A DNA stretch of 11,406 bases, taken from NCBI GenBank assembly GCA_904420155.1, contig CAJFUH010000210.1:1-11406 (forward strand). Reading direction: 5' to 3'. Below, one piece after another: positions 1-6,940 of this stretch (position 1 is its first letter; each line of letters opens with the position of its first letter). The position numbers and the translations under genes were made by a program. Source of the stretch: an uncultured Clostridia bacterium (GTDB lineage Bacteria > Bacillota > Clostridia > Oscillospirales > Acutalibacteraceae). The notes beneath the pieces were generated by a model, which was not told the DNA's origin, ran no database searches, and saw only the letters and a list, made by a program, of their open reading frames with translations.

Positions 1-2436
1 GAAGATCCTCTGGAATCCCTGTAATTCCTTGATGGGGCGGACCACGGAACTGTATCGGTCATGGATATAGACCTGAGGGACGGTTTCGCCGTCGCAGTCG
101 CCGATATTTGTCACGTCAAAGATGACATCCACGCTTCCGTCCGGGGTAATCCGGGATGCGGATAGGCGCAGATTGGAATAGGAAAACTCCGTATAGCTAA
201 GGCCATATCCGAAGGGATACAAAGGCAGCCAGTCCATTTCCACATACCGGACGCCGCCGCCGGGAAGGCGGCTGTGATGGCAGGGAACCTGTCCCACGCT
301 GCGGGGGAAAGCCATAGGGAGATGACCGGAGGGATTGACGTCGCCGAACAGAACCTCCGCAACGGCCTGGCCGCCCTTTTCTCCCGGGAACCAGGCTTCC
401 AGGATAGCGTTGACGTGATCCTGTTCCCAGGAGATGGAAAGAGGCCGGCCGCTGAGCAGTACCAGCACCACCGGCGTGCCGGTTTCCCATACAGCCTTTA
501 CCAGATCCAATTGCTTGCCCGGCAGGTTGAGGTCCGTACGGTCAAAGTTTTCCCCGCTGGTTTCCTCGTTATCCCCCATGCACAGAATAGCCACGTCGGA
601 CTGCCTGGCCAATTCCACCGCTTCCTCCGGATGCTCCGCTCCCTCGTTAAAACCAAAGAGCACGCGGGCGCCGCGGGCGTCGTTGCGGTACTCGATGCGG
701 ATATCATACGTTTTCCCCTTTTCAAAGGAGAAGGGGATCATCTGGTTGGCGGATTTTTCTTCCCATCCGTCTACGATCAACTGCCCGTCCACATACAGCC
801 GCATGCTGTCCATGGAACTCAGCCCGATACAGCCCTCCACGCTGTAATCCGGACACATGGAGCCGGTCCACAGCACACAGAATTGGCGGGTATCTACATC
901 TTTGTGGGGCTTAGAATAAATCCAGTTGAACTGGATACCGCGGTCGATGCGGGTAAGAACCGGTTCTCCCCCGATATGATCGCTGTTGTAGTAACGGCCG
1001 GTAAGGCCGTTCTTTCCGTCTTCACTGAACAGCCAGCGCAGGGGGACCGGTTTGACCTCTTCTCCCAGGATACTGCACCCTTTGGCAAAGCACACTTCGG
1101 TCTCCGGGGATACCTGGCTGCGGATGGCGTCCAACACGGAAATGCTGTTTTCTGGATACGGCTCATTGAGATAATCCCCCAAAACCGCGTGATCGGCGTT
1201 GGGGCCAATGACAGCGATTTTTTTCAGGTTTTTGGAGAGCGGAAGCAAATGATCCTGATTTTTGAGCAAGCAGATTCCCTTGCGGGCGATTTCCAAGGCG
1301 TCCTCCTGATGCTGCTTGCAGTGCATTACTTTTGGGGTTAACGTTTCGTCCGTATAGGGATGGTCGAACAGACCCAACATAAACTTTACCCGTAAGACGC
1401 GGGCTACCGCTTCATCCAGCACTTCTTGAGCAATCTCACCGGATTCCACCATGCTGCGGATCCCATTTTGATATTCCTCGTGGGGAAAATCATAAAGCTG
1501 CATATCCACGCCGGCTTCCAACCCCATTTTCATGGCTTTTTCCGGTGTCTCCGCTACAAAATGATCGGTATGGAGACGGGAAACCGCCGTCATGTCCGCC
1601 CGCACAAAGCCAGGCATTTGGAATTGGCCGCGCAGCACGTCTGTGAGCAGTTCGTGATCCATAGAGACGGGGACGCCGTCAATGGAGTTGTAGGAACACA
1701 TAGTATTGGTGGCTTTTCCATCGACAAACGCAGCCTCAAAAACAGGGAGGCAATAGGCAAAGACGTCGTGCCGGCCCATGGTAGAAGGCGCGCAGTTGAG
1801 CCCGCCCACCGGGTTCGCATATCCTACATAATGTTTCGGTTCCGCAGCTACCGTATCCGGGCGGTCCAACCCTTCTCCCTGCAAGCCTTTTACCACGGCC
1901 TCCGCCATCTTGGCTGAAAGGTGGGTATCTTCCCCAAAGGTTTCCTCGGTGCGCCCGTAGCGGGGATCGCGCGCCAAATCCATAACCGGGCTAAAGGTTT
2001 CGTGAATGCCTACGCTGCGGGCCTCTGTGGCGATCCCGCGCCCCATCCGGTATCCCAGTTCCGGGGAAAAGGTGGAAGCCAACATAATCTGTTGGGGATA
2101 CGTGGTAGCGCCCCGCTGGAAAAACGCATGCAACGCTTCTTCACTAAACAGCAGCGGGATACCTAAGCGGGTATTTTCTATGGCGTACCGCTGTAATTCA
2201 TTATTGACTTTGGCGCTGGAATCCCGGCTCTGGACGCTTCCTACGCCGGTATCCCCGATGGTCTTTTTGGCTTTTTCCCAGTCAATGGATACGGTATCGC
2301 TGCCGGATTTTTTTTGAAAAAACTCATCTCCGGAATATTGGTCGATCTGTTTTACTTTTTCCTCCAGTGTCATGCGTCCCAGCAGATCCTGGACGCGTTC
2401 CTCCAAAGGAGTGGATGAATCTTGATATGGATACAT
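1..2436 (-). CDS. GH3 beta-glycosidase with PA14 insert, cytoplasmic (3' end cut by window edge)
   Basis: The frame is open for 812 codons from the ATG at 2436 to the left edge. This is a glycoside hydrolase family 3 enzyme, expected to release terminal beta-linked sugars (glucose or xylose) from oligosaccharides. Visible landmarks are PKH at about residue 200, CSYNSIDG from 247, the nucleophile Asp281 in VRADMTAV, and the acid/base Glu629 in SGENFDR. A PA14 domain (about 475-597, beginning LTGRYYNS) splits the second domain. GYGLSYTEF at about 743 precedes a FnIII-like domain that is still incomplete at the edge; perhaps 50-60 residues are missing. There is no signal peptide or membrane segment, so it probably acts inside the cell on imported oligosaccharides. 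An AGAGGG SD lies about 8 nt before the start. It appears to be transcribed alone, behind its own promoter and a hairpin that ends the upstream unit. The exact substrate cannot be read from the sequence. Confidence 0.93.
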   Translation of the reverse strand, partial: MYPYQDSSTPLEERVQDLLGRMTLEEKVKQIDQYSGDEFFQKKSGSDTVSIDWEKAKKTIGDTGVGSVQSRDSSAKVNNELQRYAIENTRLGIPLLFSEEALHAFFQRGATTYPQQIMLASTFSPELGYRMGRGIATEARSVGIHETFSPVMDLARDPRYGRTEETFGEDTHLSAKMAEAVVKGLQGEGLDRPDTVAAEPKHYVGYANPVGGLNCAPSTMGRHDVFAYCLPVFEAAFVDGKATNTMCSYNSIDGVPVSMDHELLTDVLRGQFQMPGFVRADMTAVSRLHTDHFVAETPEKAMKMGLEAGVDMQLYDFPHEEYQNGIRSMVESGEIAQEVLDEAVARVLRVKFMLGLFDHPYTDETLTPKVMHCKQHQEDALEIARKGICLLKNQDHLLPLSKNLKKIAVIGPNADHAVLGDYLNEPYPENSISVLDAIRSQVSPETEVCFAKGCSILGEEVKPVPLRWLFSEDGKNGLTGRYYNSDHIGGEPVLTRIDRGIQFNWIYSKPHKDVDTRQFCVLWTGSMCPDYSVEGCIGLSSMDSMRLYVDGQLIVDGWEEKSANQMIPFSFEKGKTYDIRIEYRNDARGARVLFGFNEGAEHPEEAVELARQSDVAILCMGDNEETSGENFDRTDLNLPGKQLDLVKAVWETGTPVVLVLLSGRPLSISWEQDHVNAILEAWFPGEKGGQAVAEVLFGDVNPSGHLPMAFPRSVGQVPCHHSRLPGGGVRYVEMDWLPLYPFGYGLSYTEFSYSNLRLSASRITPDGSVDVIFDVTNIGDCDGETVPQVYIHDRYSSVVRPIKELQGFQRIF

Positions 2437-2488
2437 AGAGAATCCCTCTTTTAAAAAAATTTTTTTCATTTTACTACAGTTTGATGAG

Positions 2489-2518
2489 ATTGTACACCCA
2501 TTATCAAAAAAAGCACAA
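2489..2518 (-). promoter_or_regulatory. Candidate promoter of the GH3 gene
   Basis: On the minus strand TTGTGC (2518-2513) and TACAAT (2494-2489) are separated by 18 nt, which would place the RNA start about 45 nt before the GH3 ATG. The -35 match is poor, as expected for an activator-dependent promoter, and it lies inside the proximal copy of the direct repeat. An alternative is TGTACA-N17-TAAAAT, slightly closer to the gene (2496-2468). The choice between them is inference. Confidence 0.35.
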
Positions 2519-2537
2519 TGTATCAAAAAAGCACAAT
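2502..2537 (-). repeat. Tandem direct repeat upstream of the GH3 gene, operator-like
   Basis: Two copies of the minus-strand motif ATTGTGC-T(6 or 7)-GATA occupy 2537-2521 and 2519-2502, a 19-bp period. They differ only by one T in the homopolymer. They sit directly upstream of, and overlapping, the candidate -35 box. Paired direct repeats in this position are typical of AraC/XylS-type activators, which often control sugar hydrolase genes. No regulator gene is visible in the window, so the assignment is inference. Confidence 0.5.
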
Positions 2538-2640
2538 CTATCACTGAGGGAAAAGGCAAAATTTTTTCCTTTCCATGGTAATCTTTCCCGCTGCCAAAAA
2601 CCCGATTGCAAACCGAAAATAGTTTACTGAAAAATATAGA

Positions 2641-2674
2641 ACATGCACCGAATCCTAAGAAACCCGGTGCATGT
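2641..2674 (-). terminator. Hairpin downstream of trhP, probable terminator
   Basis: A perfect 10-bp inverted repeat (ACATGCACCG at 2641-2650, CGGTGCATGT at 2665-2674) encloses a 14-nt loop. On the minus strand it starts about 52 nt after the trhP stop codon and is followed by TCTATATTTTT. The U-tract is interrupted, so termination efficiency is uncertain. It separates the mltG-trhP unit from the GH3 gene. Confidence 0.55.
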
Positions 2675-2726
2675 ACAGTTCCCATCCATTTATCCCGCCC
2701 TTCCTATCGTCTGGGAAAGACAGCAT

Positions 2727-3953
2727 CTATTTTCTTTTACAACGCAACCACGCCCCTTTGGCAATGGGGCGATCTACTGGAATGTAGACTGTCTGGGTCG
2801 CGTGGGGCGCGCTTTCAATAGGTTCCTGTTCCTCATTATACATTTCTTCCGCCCGGATCAAAAAAGGAATTCCGCCTGGTTCCAGCACATCCAATTCCGC
2901 CCCTCGGAAAAACCGGTTCCTTTGAGAAAGCTTCGCTACGCCATTTTGATAATCTTCGCATACGGCCGCCACCTCATATTGGCGGATGTATCCTCCATTC
3001 TGATAAACCTGTCCGGGTTCATCCCCCAAATAAAAACCGGTATGATATTCCCGATGGCTGATTTTTTCCACTTCTTCCCGAATCCAGGGAGCTAATTTCC
3101 AATCTTTTCCCTGTTGTAAGTAATCATCCAGGGCGTGACGATAGGCATTTGTGGTCACTGCCACATAGTAAGCGGATTTAGCGCGCCCCTCAATTTTTAA
3201 ACTGGTTATCCCAGCTTCCGCTAATTGGGGGATATACTCAATCATGCATAGATCCCGGGAATTAAAAAAATAGGTGCCGCCGTCGGCCTCCATAATGGGG
3301 AAAGACTGTCCCTCGCGTTTTTCCTCCACCAGCTGATATTTCCAGCGGCATGGCTGGGCACACTCCCCGCGGTTAGCATCACGTCCTGTCAAATAGTTAG
3401 AAATCAGGCAACGTCCAGAAAAAGAAACACACATCGCGCCATGTACAAAAGCCTCGATTTCCAGTTTGGGATCCGTTTTTTGACGGATCTCAGCGATCTC
3501 GTCCAGCGAAAGTTCCCTGGCCAGCACAACGCGGCTGGCCCCCATGTCCCAAAAAGCCCGAGCGGTTTCATAATTGACCACGCCCGCCTGGGTGGAAATA
3601 TGGACATCCACCTTTGGCGCTACCCTTTTGGCAATGGCCAAAGCGCCCAGGTCGGTCAGGATAAAAGCGTCTACCCCTGCCTGGGCGCAGTCTTCCAGGA
3701 ACCCGGGAAGGCGCGGCAGCTCCTGGTTGCGGGGAAGGGTGTTGCAGGTAAGGTATACCTTCACCCCTTTGCTATGGGCCAATGCCACCGCTTTTTGCAA
3801 GGCTTCTTTGTCAAAATTATCCGGGGAACTCCTCATCCCGAATTCTTTGCCCGCTAGATATACTGCGTGGGCCCCATAATCCAGCGCGGCCTCCAAACGT
3901 TCCCAATCCCCTGCCGGGGCCAAAATCTCCATAGGCGCTGTTTTTTGCTCCAT
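2727..3953 (-). CDS. trhP: U32-family tRNA hydroxylation protein (TrhP/YrrO/YegQ type)
   Basis: This 408-residue protein carries the peptidase U32 signature EAFVHGAMCVSFSGRC at 167-182 and four cysteines, Cys175, Cys182, Cys198 and Cys202, suited to an Fe-S cluster. It opens with the usual LAPAGDWERLEAALDYGA TIM-barrel start. ELSLDEIAEIR and SLKIEGRAKSAYY closely resemble E. coli YegQ. TrhP proteins make 5-hydroxyuridine at the wobble position of tRNAs in a prephenate-dependent route; despite the family name they are not known as proteases in this role. E. coli RlhA is a related 23S rRNA hydroxylation protein, so the RNA target is not certain. The ATG at 3953 has AAGGAGAGG upstream, about 9-12 nt away. 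The gene follows mltG, as in the Bacillus yrrL-yrrM-yrrN-yrrO cluster, but no yrrM-like methyltransferase lies between them. It may depend on read-through of the hairpin after mltG. Confidence 0.88.
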   Translation of the reverse strand: MEQKTAPMEILAPAGDWERLEAALDYGAHAVYLAGKEFGMRSSPDNFDKEALQKAVALAHSKGVKVYLTCNTLPRNQELPRLPGFLEDCAQAGVDAFILTDLGALAIAKRVAPKVDVHISTQAGVVNYETARAFWDMGASRVVLARELSLDEIAEIRQKTDPKLEIEAFVHGAMCVSFSGRCLISNYLTGRDANRGECAQPCRWKYQLVEEKREGQSFPIMEADGGTYFFNSRDLCMIEYIPQLAEAGITSLKIEGRAKSAYYVAVTTNAYRHALDDYLQQGKDWKLAPWIREEVEKISHREYHTGFYLGDEPGQVYQNGGYIRQYEVAAVCEDYQNGVAKLSQRNRFFRGAELDVLEPGGIPFLIRAEEMYNEEQEPIESAPHATQTVYIPVDRPIAKGAWLRCKRK

Positions 3954-3993
3954 TAGCCTATTCCTCTCCTTCTCTGATCAACCTTTTGAATCA

Positions 3994-4034
3994 AAAAGTT
4001 GCTCTGGTGGAGAATCCCCAACAGAGCAACTTTT
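3994..4034 (-). terminator. Intrinsic terminator-like hairpin after mltG
   Basis: A perfect 12-bp inverted repeat (AAAAGTTGCTCT at 3994-4005, AGAGCAACTTTT at 4023-4034) has a 17-nt loop, some of which can pair further. On the minus strand the stem runs into a short T5 stretch and lies about 26 nt after the mltG stop codon. Only about 40 nt remain before the trhP start, too little for an obvious separate promoter, so it may attenuate trhP rather than end the operon. Confidence 0.65.
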
Positions 4035-4059
4035 CATAATATCTACTGTATATCCCCGG

Positions 4060-5502
4060 TTACGCCAATCCCAGCGATTTCAAATTACGCTCATGCTGCG
4101 CCCTGGTTTTTGCGTACAACGCCACCTGGTTTCCATTTGCGTCGGTACCGTGGCAGAAATACAAGTTCTTCGTGGTATCCGGGTTCAGCACCGCTTCAAT
4201 AGCATCCATTCCCGGATTGCAGATAGGCCCTGGCGGCAATCCCTGGTTGTCATAGGTGCTATACGTACTCACAAACCCTTCTGGAGCCGTATTCTTTTTA
4301 TAGGGATAGAACACGGTTGGATCGGAATCCAAGGTATAAATGTCATATTCCGCACCAAAATTCAGACGGTTGAGGAATACCCCGGCAACCTTTTTCATAT
4401 CTTCCTGATCCGCCGCTTCCGCCTGCACCATGGAAGCCAGCGTCAATAGTTCTTGAGTGGTCATCCCTTTCTCTTGGGCCAGATCTGCGATGCTCACCTG
4501 ATCTTCATAGCCCTTGACCTTCTCTTTTGTGTAAATCTTTTTGTTATAATTGCTCAGCATACGGCTGATCGTGTCCACCGGATCTTCTTCCTCATAGAAC
4601 TCATAAGTGTCTGGGAAGAGGTATCCCTCCAGCTTATAGTATCTTTGATCCTGGTTGGTAATCTCTTGCAGGAACTCATAATCTTCATCAAACTCATCCG
4701 AGTTGCAGGCTTCCAGGAAATCTTCTTTTTTGCAAACGTTGTTTTCTTCCAATTTTTCCGCATACTGCAAAACGGTTTCGCCTTCATAAAAGGTAATGGA
4801 CACCGTATCCTTACGGTTACTCTGGGTTTGGATATAATTGATAATCGCCTCATAATCCATATTGGTCTGCATATCAAAGGTGCCCTTCGTGAAGGTACGG
4901 CTCTGAGCGCTCCGGGTTAACATAGCGTACATTTTAAAGAAATCCGGGCGGTCTATCACATGTTTTTCCGTTAAAATTTGTGCTACGTCATCCAAAGAGG
5001 AATTTGAAGGGATATCCACCGTCACTGTGGATTCCGGGCGGTTAATAGCCAACATATCGTTAACGCCTACCAGTATGTACTGCGCCAGCACTACCGATAC
5101 AAGCATAATCATAATAAGCCAAACAATTTTAAACAGGCATCCATTCTTTTTTGCCTTTTTTTTCTTCCTCTTTTTCTCTGCTTTTTCCGCTTTACGCCGT
5201 TCTTTTTTTTCTGCTTTACTCAACGGCATTTCCATGGCGGGCGGCCTATCATCGCTATGGCTATTCAAATTTGTTGGGGAAACGGGCGCAGGGGGGACAA
5301 CCGGCAGATCCTCCTGAGAACCCTCTTCTGGATCTAGGTCTTCCTCTTGCAGATTAAGCTGAAAATTCTTTATCTTCTCCTGCCGTTTCTGTTCAAAGGA
5401 TGGCAAAGGCTGATCAGGCTGCCCTTGAGGGCGCTGCGTGGGAACCGCCTCGTTCTTAAAGGGATTTCCCTCCTGCTCCTTTCGGTTGAGATCGTCATTC
5501 AT
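4060..5502 (-). CDS. mltG: Endolytic murein transglycosylase MltG (YceG-like)
   Basis: This 480-residue protein cleaves nascent glycan strands in peptidoglycan and is thought to release them from the synthases at the outer membrane face. Residues 1-120 are a hydrophilic cytoplasmic tail rich in Gln, Pro and Glu, ending in a Lys/Glu-rich stretch (94-119). One transmembrane helix follows at about 122-145, then the LysM-like subdomain and the YceG catalytic domain. Motifs present are LEGYLFPDTY (291-300), TLASMVQAEA with the probable catalytic Glu362, GVFLNRL (374-380), DSDPTVFY (393-400) and GLPPGPICNPG (421-431). GGGAGG about 8 nt upstream supports the ATG at 5502. The next gene is trhP, a neighbour pair also seen in the Bacillus yrrL region. 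The catalytic domain is of normal length; the long charged tail is longer than in E. coli but resembles streptococcal forms. Confidence 0.95.
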   Translation of the reverse strand: MNDDLNRKEQEGNPFKNEAVPTQRPQGQPDQPLPSFEQKRQEKIKNFQLNLQEEDLDPEEGSQEDLPVVPPAPVSPTNLNSHSDDRPPAMEMPLSKAEKKERRKAEKAEKKRKKKKAKKNGCLFKIVWLIMIMLVSVVLAQYILVGVNDMLAINRPESTVTVDIPSNSSLDDVAQILTEKHVIDRPDFFKMYAMLTRSAQSRTFTKGTFDMQTNMDYEAIINYIQTQSNRKDTVSITFYEGETVLQYAEKLEENNVCKKEDFLEACNSDEFDEDYEFLQEITNQDQRYYKLEGYLFPDTYEFYEEEDPVDTISRMLSNYNKKIYTKEKVKGYEDQVSIADLAQEKGMTTQELLTLASMVQAEAADQEDMKKVAGVFLNRLNFGAEYDIYTLDSDPTVFYPYKKNTAPEGFVSTYSTYDNQGLPPGPICNPGMDAIEAVLNPDTTKNLYFCHGTDANGNQVALYAKTRAQHERNLKSLGLA

Positions 5503-5541
5503 CTTGTAATCCTCCCGTTTTTGGACAAGTCAAAAAATCTA

Positions 5542-5565
5542 TTTTCCCTTTTCCTACAGGGAAAA
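5542..5565. repeat. 8-bp inverted repeat between mltG and the small plus-strand gene
   Basis: TTTTCCCT (5542-5549) and AGGGAAAA (5558-5565) flank an 8-nt spacer. On the minus strand this hairpin would lie about 40 nt before the mltG start, followed by TAGATTTTTTG, so it could be a weak attenuator or a protein-binding site. No convincing sigma-A promoter for mltG was found nearby; the best candidate, TTGATC-N17-TGGATA near 5613-5586, is weak. Confidence 0.3.
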
Positions 5566-5579
5566 CACCACCTTCCTGT

Positions 5580-5607
5580 CACCCTTATCTATCCATTGCA
5601 TATGATA
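5580..5607 (+). promoter_or_regulatory. Candidate mother-cell sporulation promoter (sigma-K/sigma-E type)
   Basis: CATATGATA at 5599-5607 fits the sigma-K -10 consensus CATANNNTA exactly. An AC within CACC (5580-5583) lies 16 nt upstream, at the spacing known for sigma-K promoters in Bacillus. The -10 also partly fits the sigma-E pattern. Transcription would start near 5613, about 25 nt before the ATG of the 23-codon gene. The match is seen in sequence; the sigma assignment is inferred from the B. subtilis consensus. Confidence 0.55.
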
Positions 5608-5638
5608 GAACAGATCAAACAAAAGCGAGGTGAATATC

Positions 5639-5710
5639 ATGTGCGGTTGTGGTAACAATTCCTGTATTCTTTTGTTATTGGTGATCTTTTTGGTATGCTG
5701 CTGTTGCTAA
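5639..5710 (+). CDS. Cys-rich 23-residue single-pass membrane peptide
   Basis: The ORF reads ATG to TAA and encodes 23 residues: MCGCGNNSC, a hydrophobic stretch ILLLLVIFLV, and a CCCC end. Seven cysteines flank a helix of membrane length. A strong SD, GCGAGGTG (5625-5632), lies 6 nt from the ATG. A sporulation-type promoter precedes it and an intrinsic terminator starts 10 nt after the stop, so every part of a transcription unit is present. It is the only convincing plus-strand gene and faces the cyclo-ligase gene. Small Cys-rich or YjcZ-like membrane peptides occur in spore formers, where some are spore components. I know no function for this one. A membrane-bound, cross-linked or metal-binding role in the mother cell or spore is inference. 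Confidence 0.75.
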   Translation: MCGCGNNSCILLLLVIFLVCCCC

Positions 5711-5720
5711 CTTTTTCCCT

Positions 5721-5747
5721 AAGCCTCCGGAAGGAGGCTTTTCTTTT
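5721..5747 (+). terminator. Intrinsic terminator of the small Cys-rich gene
   Basis: AAGCCTCC (5721-5728) and GGAGGCTT (5733-5740) form a perfect 8-bp stem closed by a GGAA loop, which fits the GNRA class, followed by TTCTTTT. The T-rich tail is on the plus strand only; the minus-strand side is A-rich, so it serves the plus-strand gene. The tail overlaps the stop codon of the convergent cyclo-ligase gene. Confidence 0.9.
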
Positions 5748-6333
5748 ATGGTGAAGTCCTGCGGAGATACTTGTCGGTAATTAGTAAATTGACAGGCTTA
5801 TCGTAACGCCCATGAGGCAACCGCCATTGCGTACAGTTGCTGTAACAGGTTCCCACCGTGACCCCGCGGAATTGAGAAAGGAAACGGTCATAGTACCCTT
5901 TTCCATAGCCCAGGCGGTAACCTCCCGCATCAAAACTCAAGCCTGGCACCACGCAAAATCCTTCCGAATAATCCGTCACTTTGGTACAGCGCTCCGGCAC
6001 CGGTTCCAATACCCCAAATGCTCCCGGTTCCAAATCCTCTTCCCCTTGAATGATATAAAATTCCATATCAATCACGCCGGGAACACAACGGGGAACCGCC
6101 ACCTGCTTATGATTGGCCCAGGCAGCCCGCATAATAGCGAACGTATCCACTTCAATCTCTTTAGAAACATATGTGAATATCAATGAATTCTCCGCATACT
6201 GGCGTAAAGACAGCACGCGGCTTTGAATCTCCGCGTCCATCGCCTGTTTTCTCTTGGGATTCATTTCTTTCCGGATCGCCTTATATTTGGCTCTTAAATT
6301 ATTTTTGACGATTCTGATATCTTTTACATACAT
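5746..6333 (-). CDS. fau: 5-formyltetrahydrofolate cyclo-ligase
   Basis: This 195-residue protein converts 5-formyl-tetrahydrofolate and ATP to 5,10-methenyl-tetrahydrofolate, returning a dead-end folate to one-carbon metabolism. The N-terminus has the basic helix found in the family (KNNLRAKYKAIRKEM). The hallmark nucleotide-binding region PGLSFDAGGYRLGYGKGYYDRFL spans 130-152, and GVLEPVP lies at 107-113. Length is typical. Its ATG at 6333 overlaps the end of the DJ-1 gene by 10 nt, with AGGA about 10 nt upstream, so the two are probably translated from one message. No intrinsic terminator is visible on the minus strand after it, so read-through would be antisense to the small Cys-rich gene. 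Confidence 0.95.
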   Translation of the reverse strand: MYVKDIRIVKNNLRAKYKAIRKEMNPKRKQAMDAEIQSRVLSLRQYAENSLIFTYVSKEIEVDTFAIMRAAWANHKQVAVPRCVPGVIDMEFYIIQGEEDLEPGAFGVLEPVPERCTKVTDYSEGFCVVPGLSFDAGGYRLGYGKGYYDRFLSQFRGVTVGTCYSNCTQWRLPHGRYDKPVNLLITDKYLRRTSP

Positions 6334-6863
6334 TGCATCGACATCCTAATGGATTCCGCCGCCTTCTGCCCCTTGAGCTGCGCCACTAACGTTAACCCAA
6401 ACTCTATGGATACCCCCGGTCCTCGAGCTGTGACGATATTTCCATCCACACAAACCGGTTGACTGGACAGAACCGCCCCTGTCAGCTGATCCTCAAATCC
6501 CGGGAAGCAAATCGCCTGCTTTCCCTGGAGCAATCCCATATGTCCTAAAATAGAAGGAGCTGCGCAAATAGCCGCCACAAGCAGGCGGTTTTCTGCCGCA
6601 TAACGGACCGCCGCCTGTACAATCGGGGATCTTTCCAGATTAAGCGTTCCCGGCATCCCTCCAGGCAGTACCACCGCTTCCAGGGGATCTGTGGTCACAT
6701 CTTTTTCTAGGATATCGGCCTCTACAGTAATCCCATGCGCTCCCGTCACCTGCTTTCCGCCTACGCCTACGGTGCGCACCTCAAATTCCCCGCGGCGCAG
6801 CACATCCACAGTGGCAAGCGCTTCGATTTCTTCAAATCCATTGGCAAGAAATACATAGATCAT
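6324..6863 (-). CDS. DJ-1/PfpI family protein
   Basis: The start chosen is the ATG at 6863 (MIYVFLANGFEEIEA), giving 180 residues, because AAGGGAG lies 9 nt before it and family members begin with this strand. An in-frame ATG at 6917 would add 18 residues with no family match. Members include human DJ-1, E. coli YajL and glyoxalase III-like proteins, which act on methylglyoxal or protect against oxidative and carbonyl stress. The conserved Glu is in GFEEIE (about 11-12) and the nucleophilic Cys100 is in AAICAAPSILG. The oxyanion region VVLPGGMPG is also present. It is the first gene of a two-gene unit with the cyclo-ligase. The exact substrate cannot be told from sequence, and a link to folate is only positional. 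Confidence 0.9.
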   Translation of the reverse strand: MIYVFLANGFEEIEALATVDVLRRGEFEVRTVGVGGKQVTGAHGITVEADILEKDVTTDPLEAVVLPGGMPGTLNLERSPIVQAAVRYAAENRLLVAAICAAPSILGHMGLLQGKQAICFPGFEDQLTGAVLSSQPVCVDGNIVTARGPGVSIEFGLTLVAQLKGQKAAESIRMSMQCM

Positions 6864-6940
6864 TCCCACACGCTCCCTTTTCATCAAACCCCACCGGCTG
6901 GATGGGATGTTCTCCAAGAATTTCTTTTTTTCTAACTTTA

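Noticed and set aside
274..1341. Plus-strand open frame of 355 codons.
   Set aside because: It is antisense to the GH3 catalytic gene, has no recognisable domain or SD, and the GH3 motifs on the other strand are unmistakable.
2453..2466. Perfect A7T7 palindrome just before the GH3 ribosome binding site.
   Set aside because: A/T-only palindromes arise easily in AT-rich leaders. It may bend DNA but no specific role can be supported.
4414..4422. MltG motif reads VQAEA where E. coli has IEKET, suggesting loss of the catalytic Glu.
   Set aside because: By my count the E. coli catalytic Glu218 is the second Glu of that motif, which aligns with Glu362 here and is kept. The replaced residue (Gln360) is the variable one.
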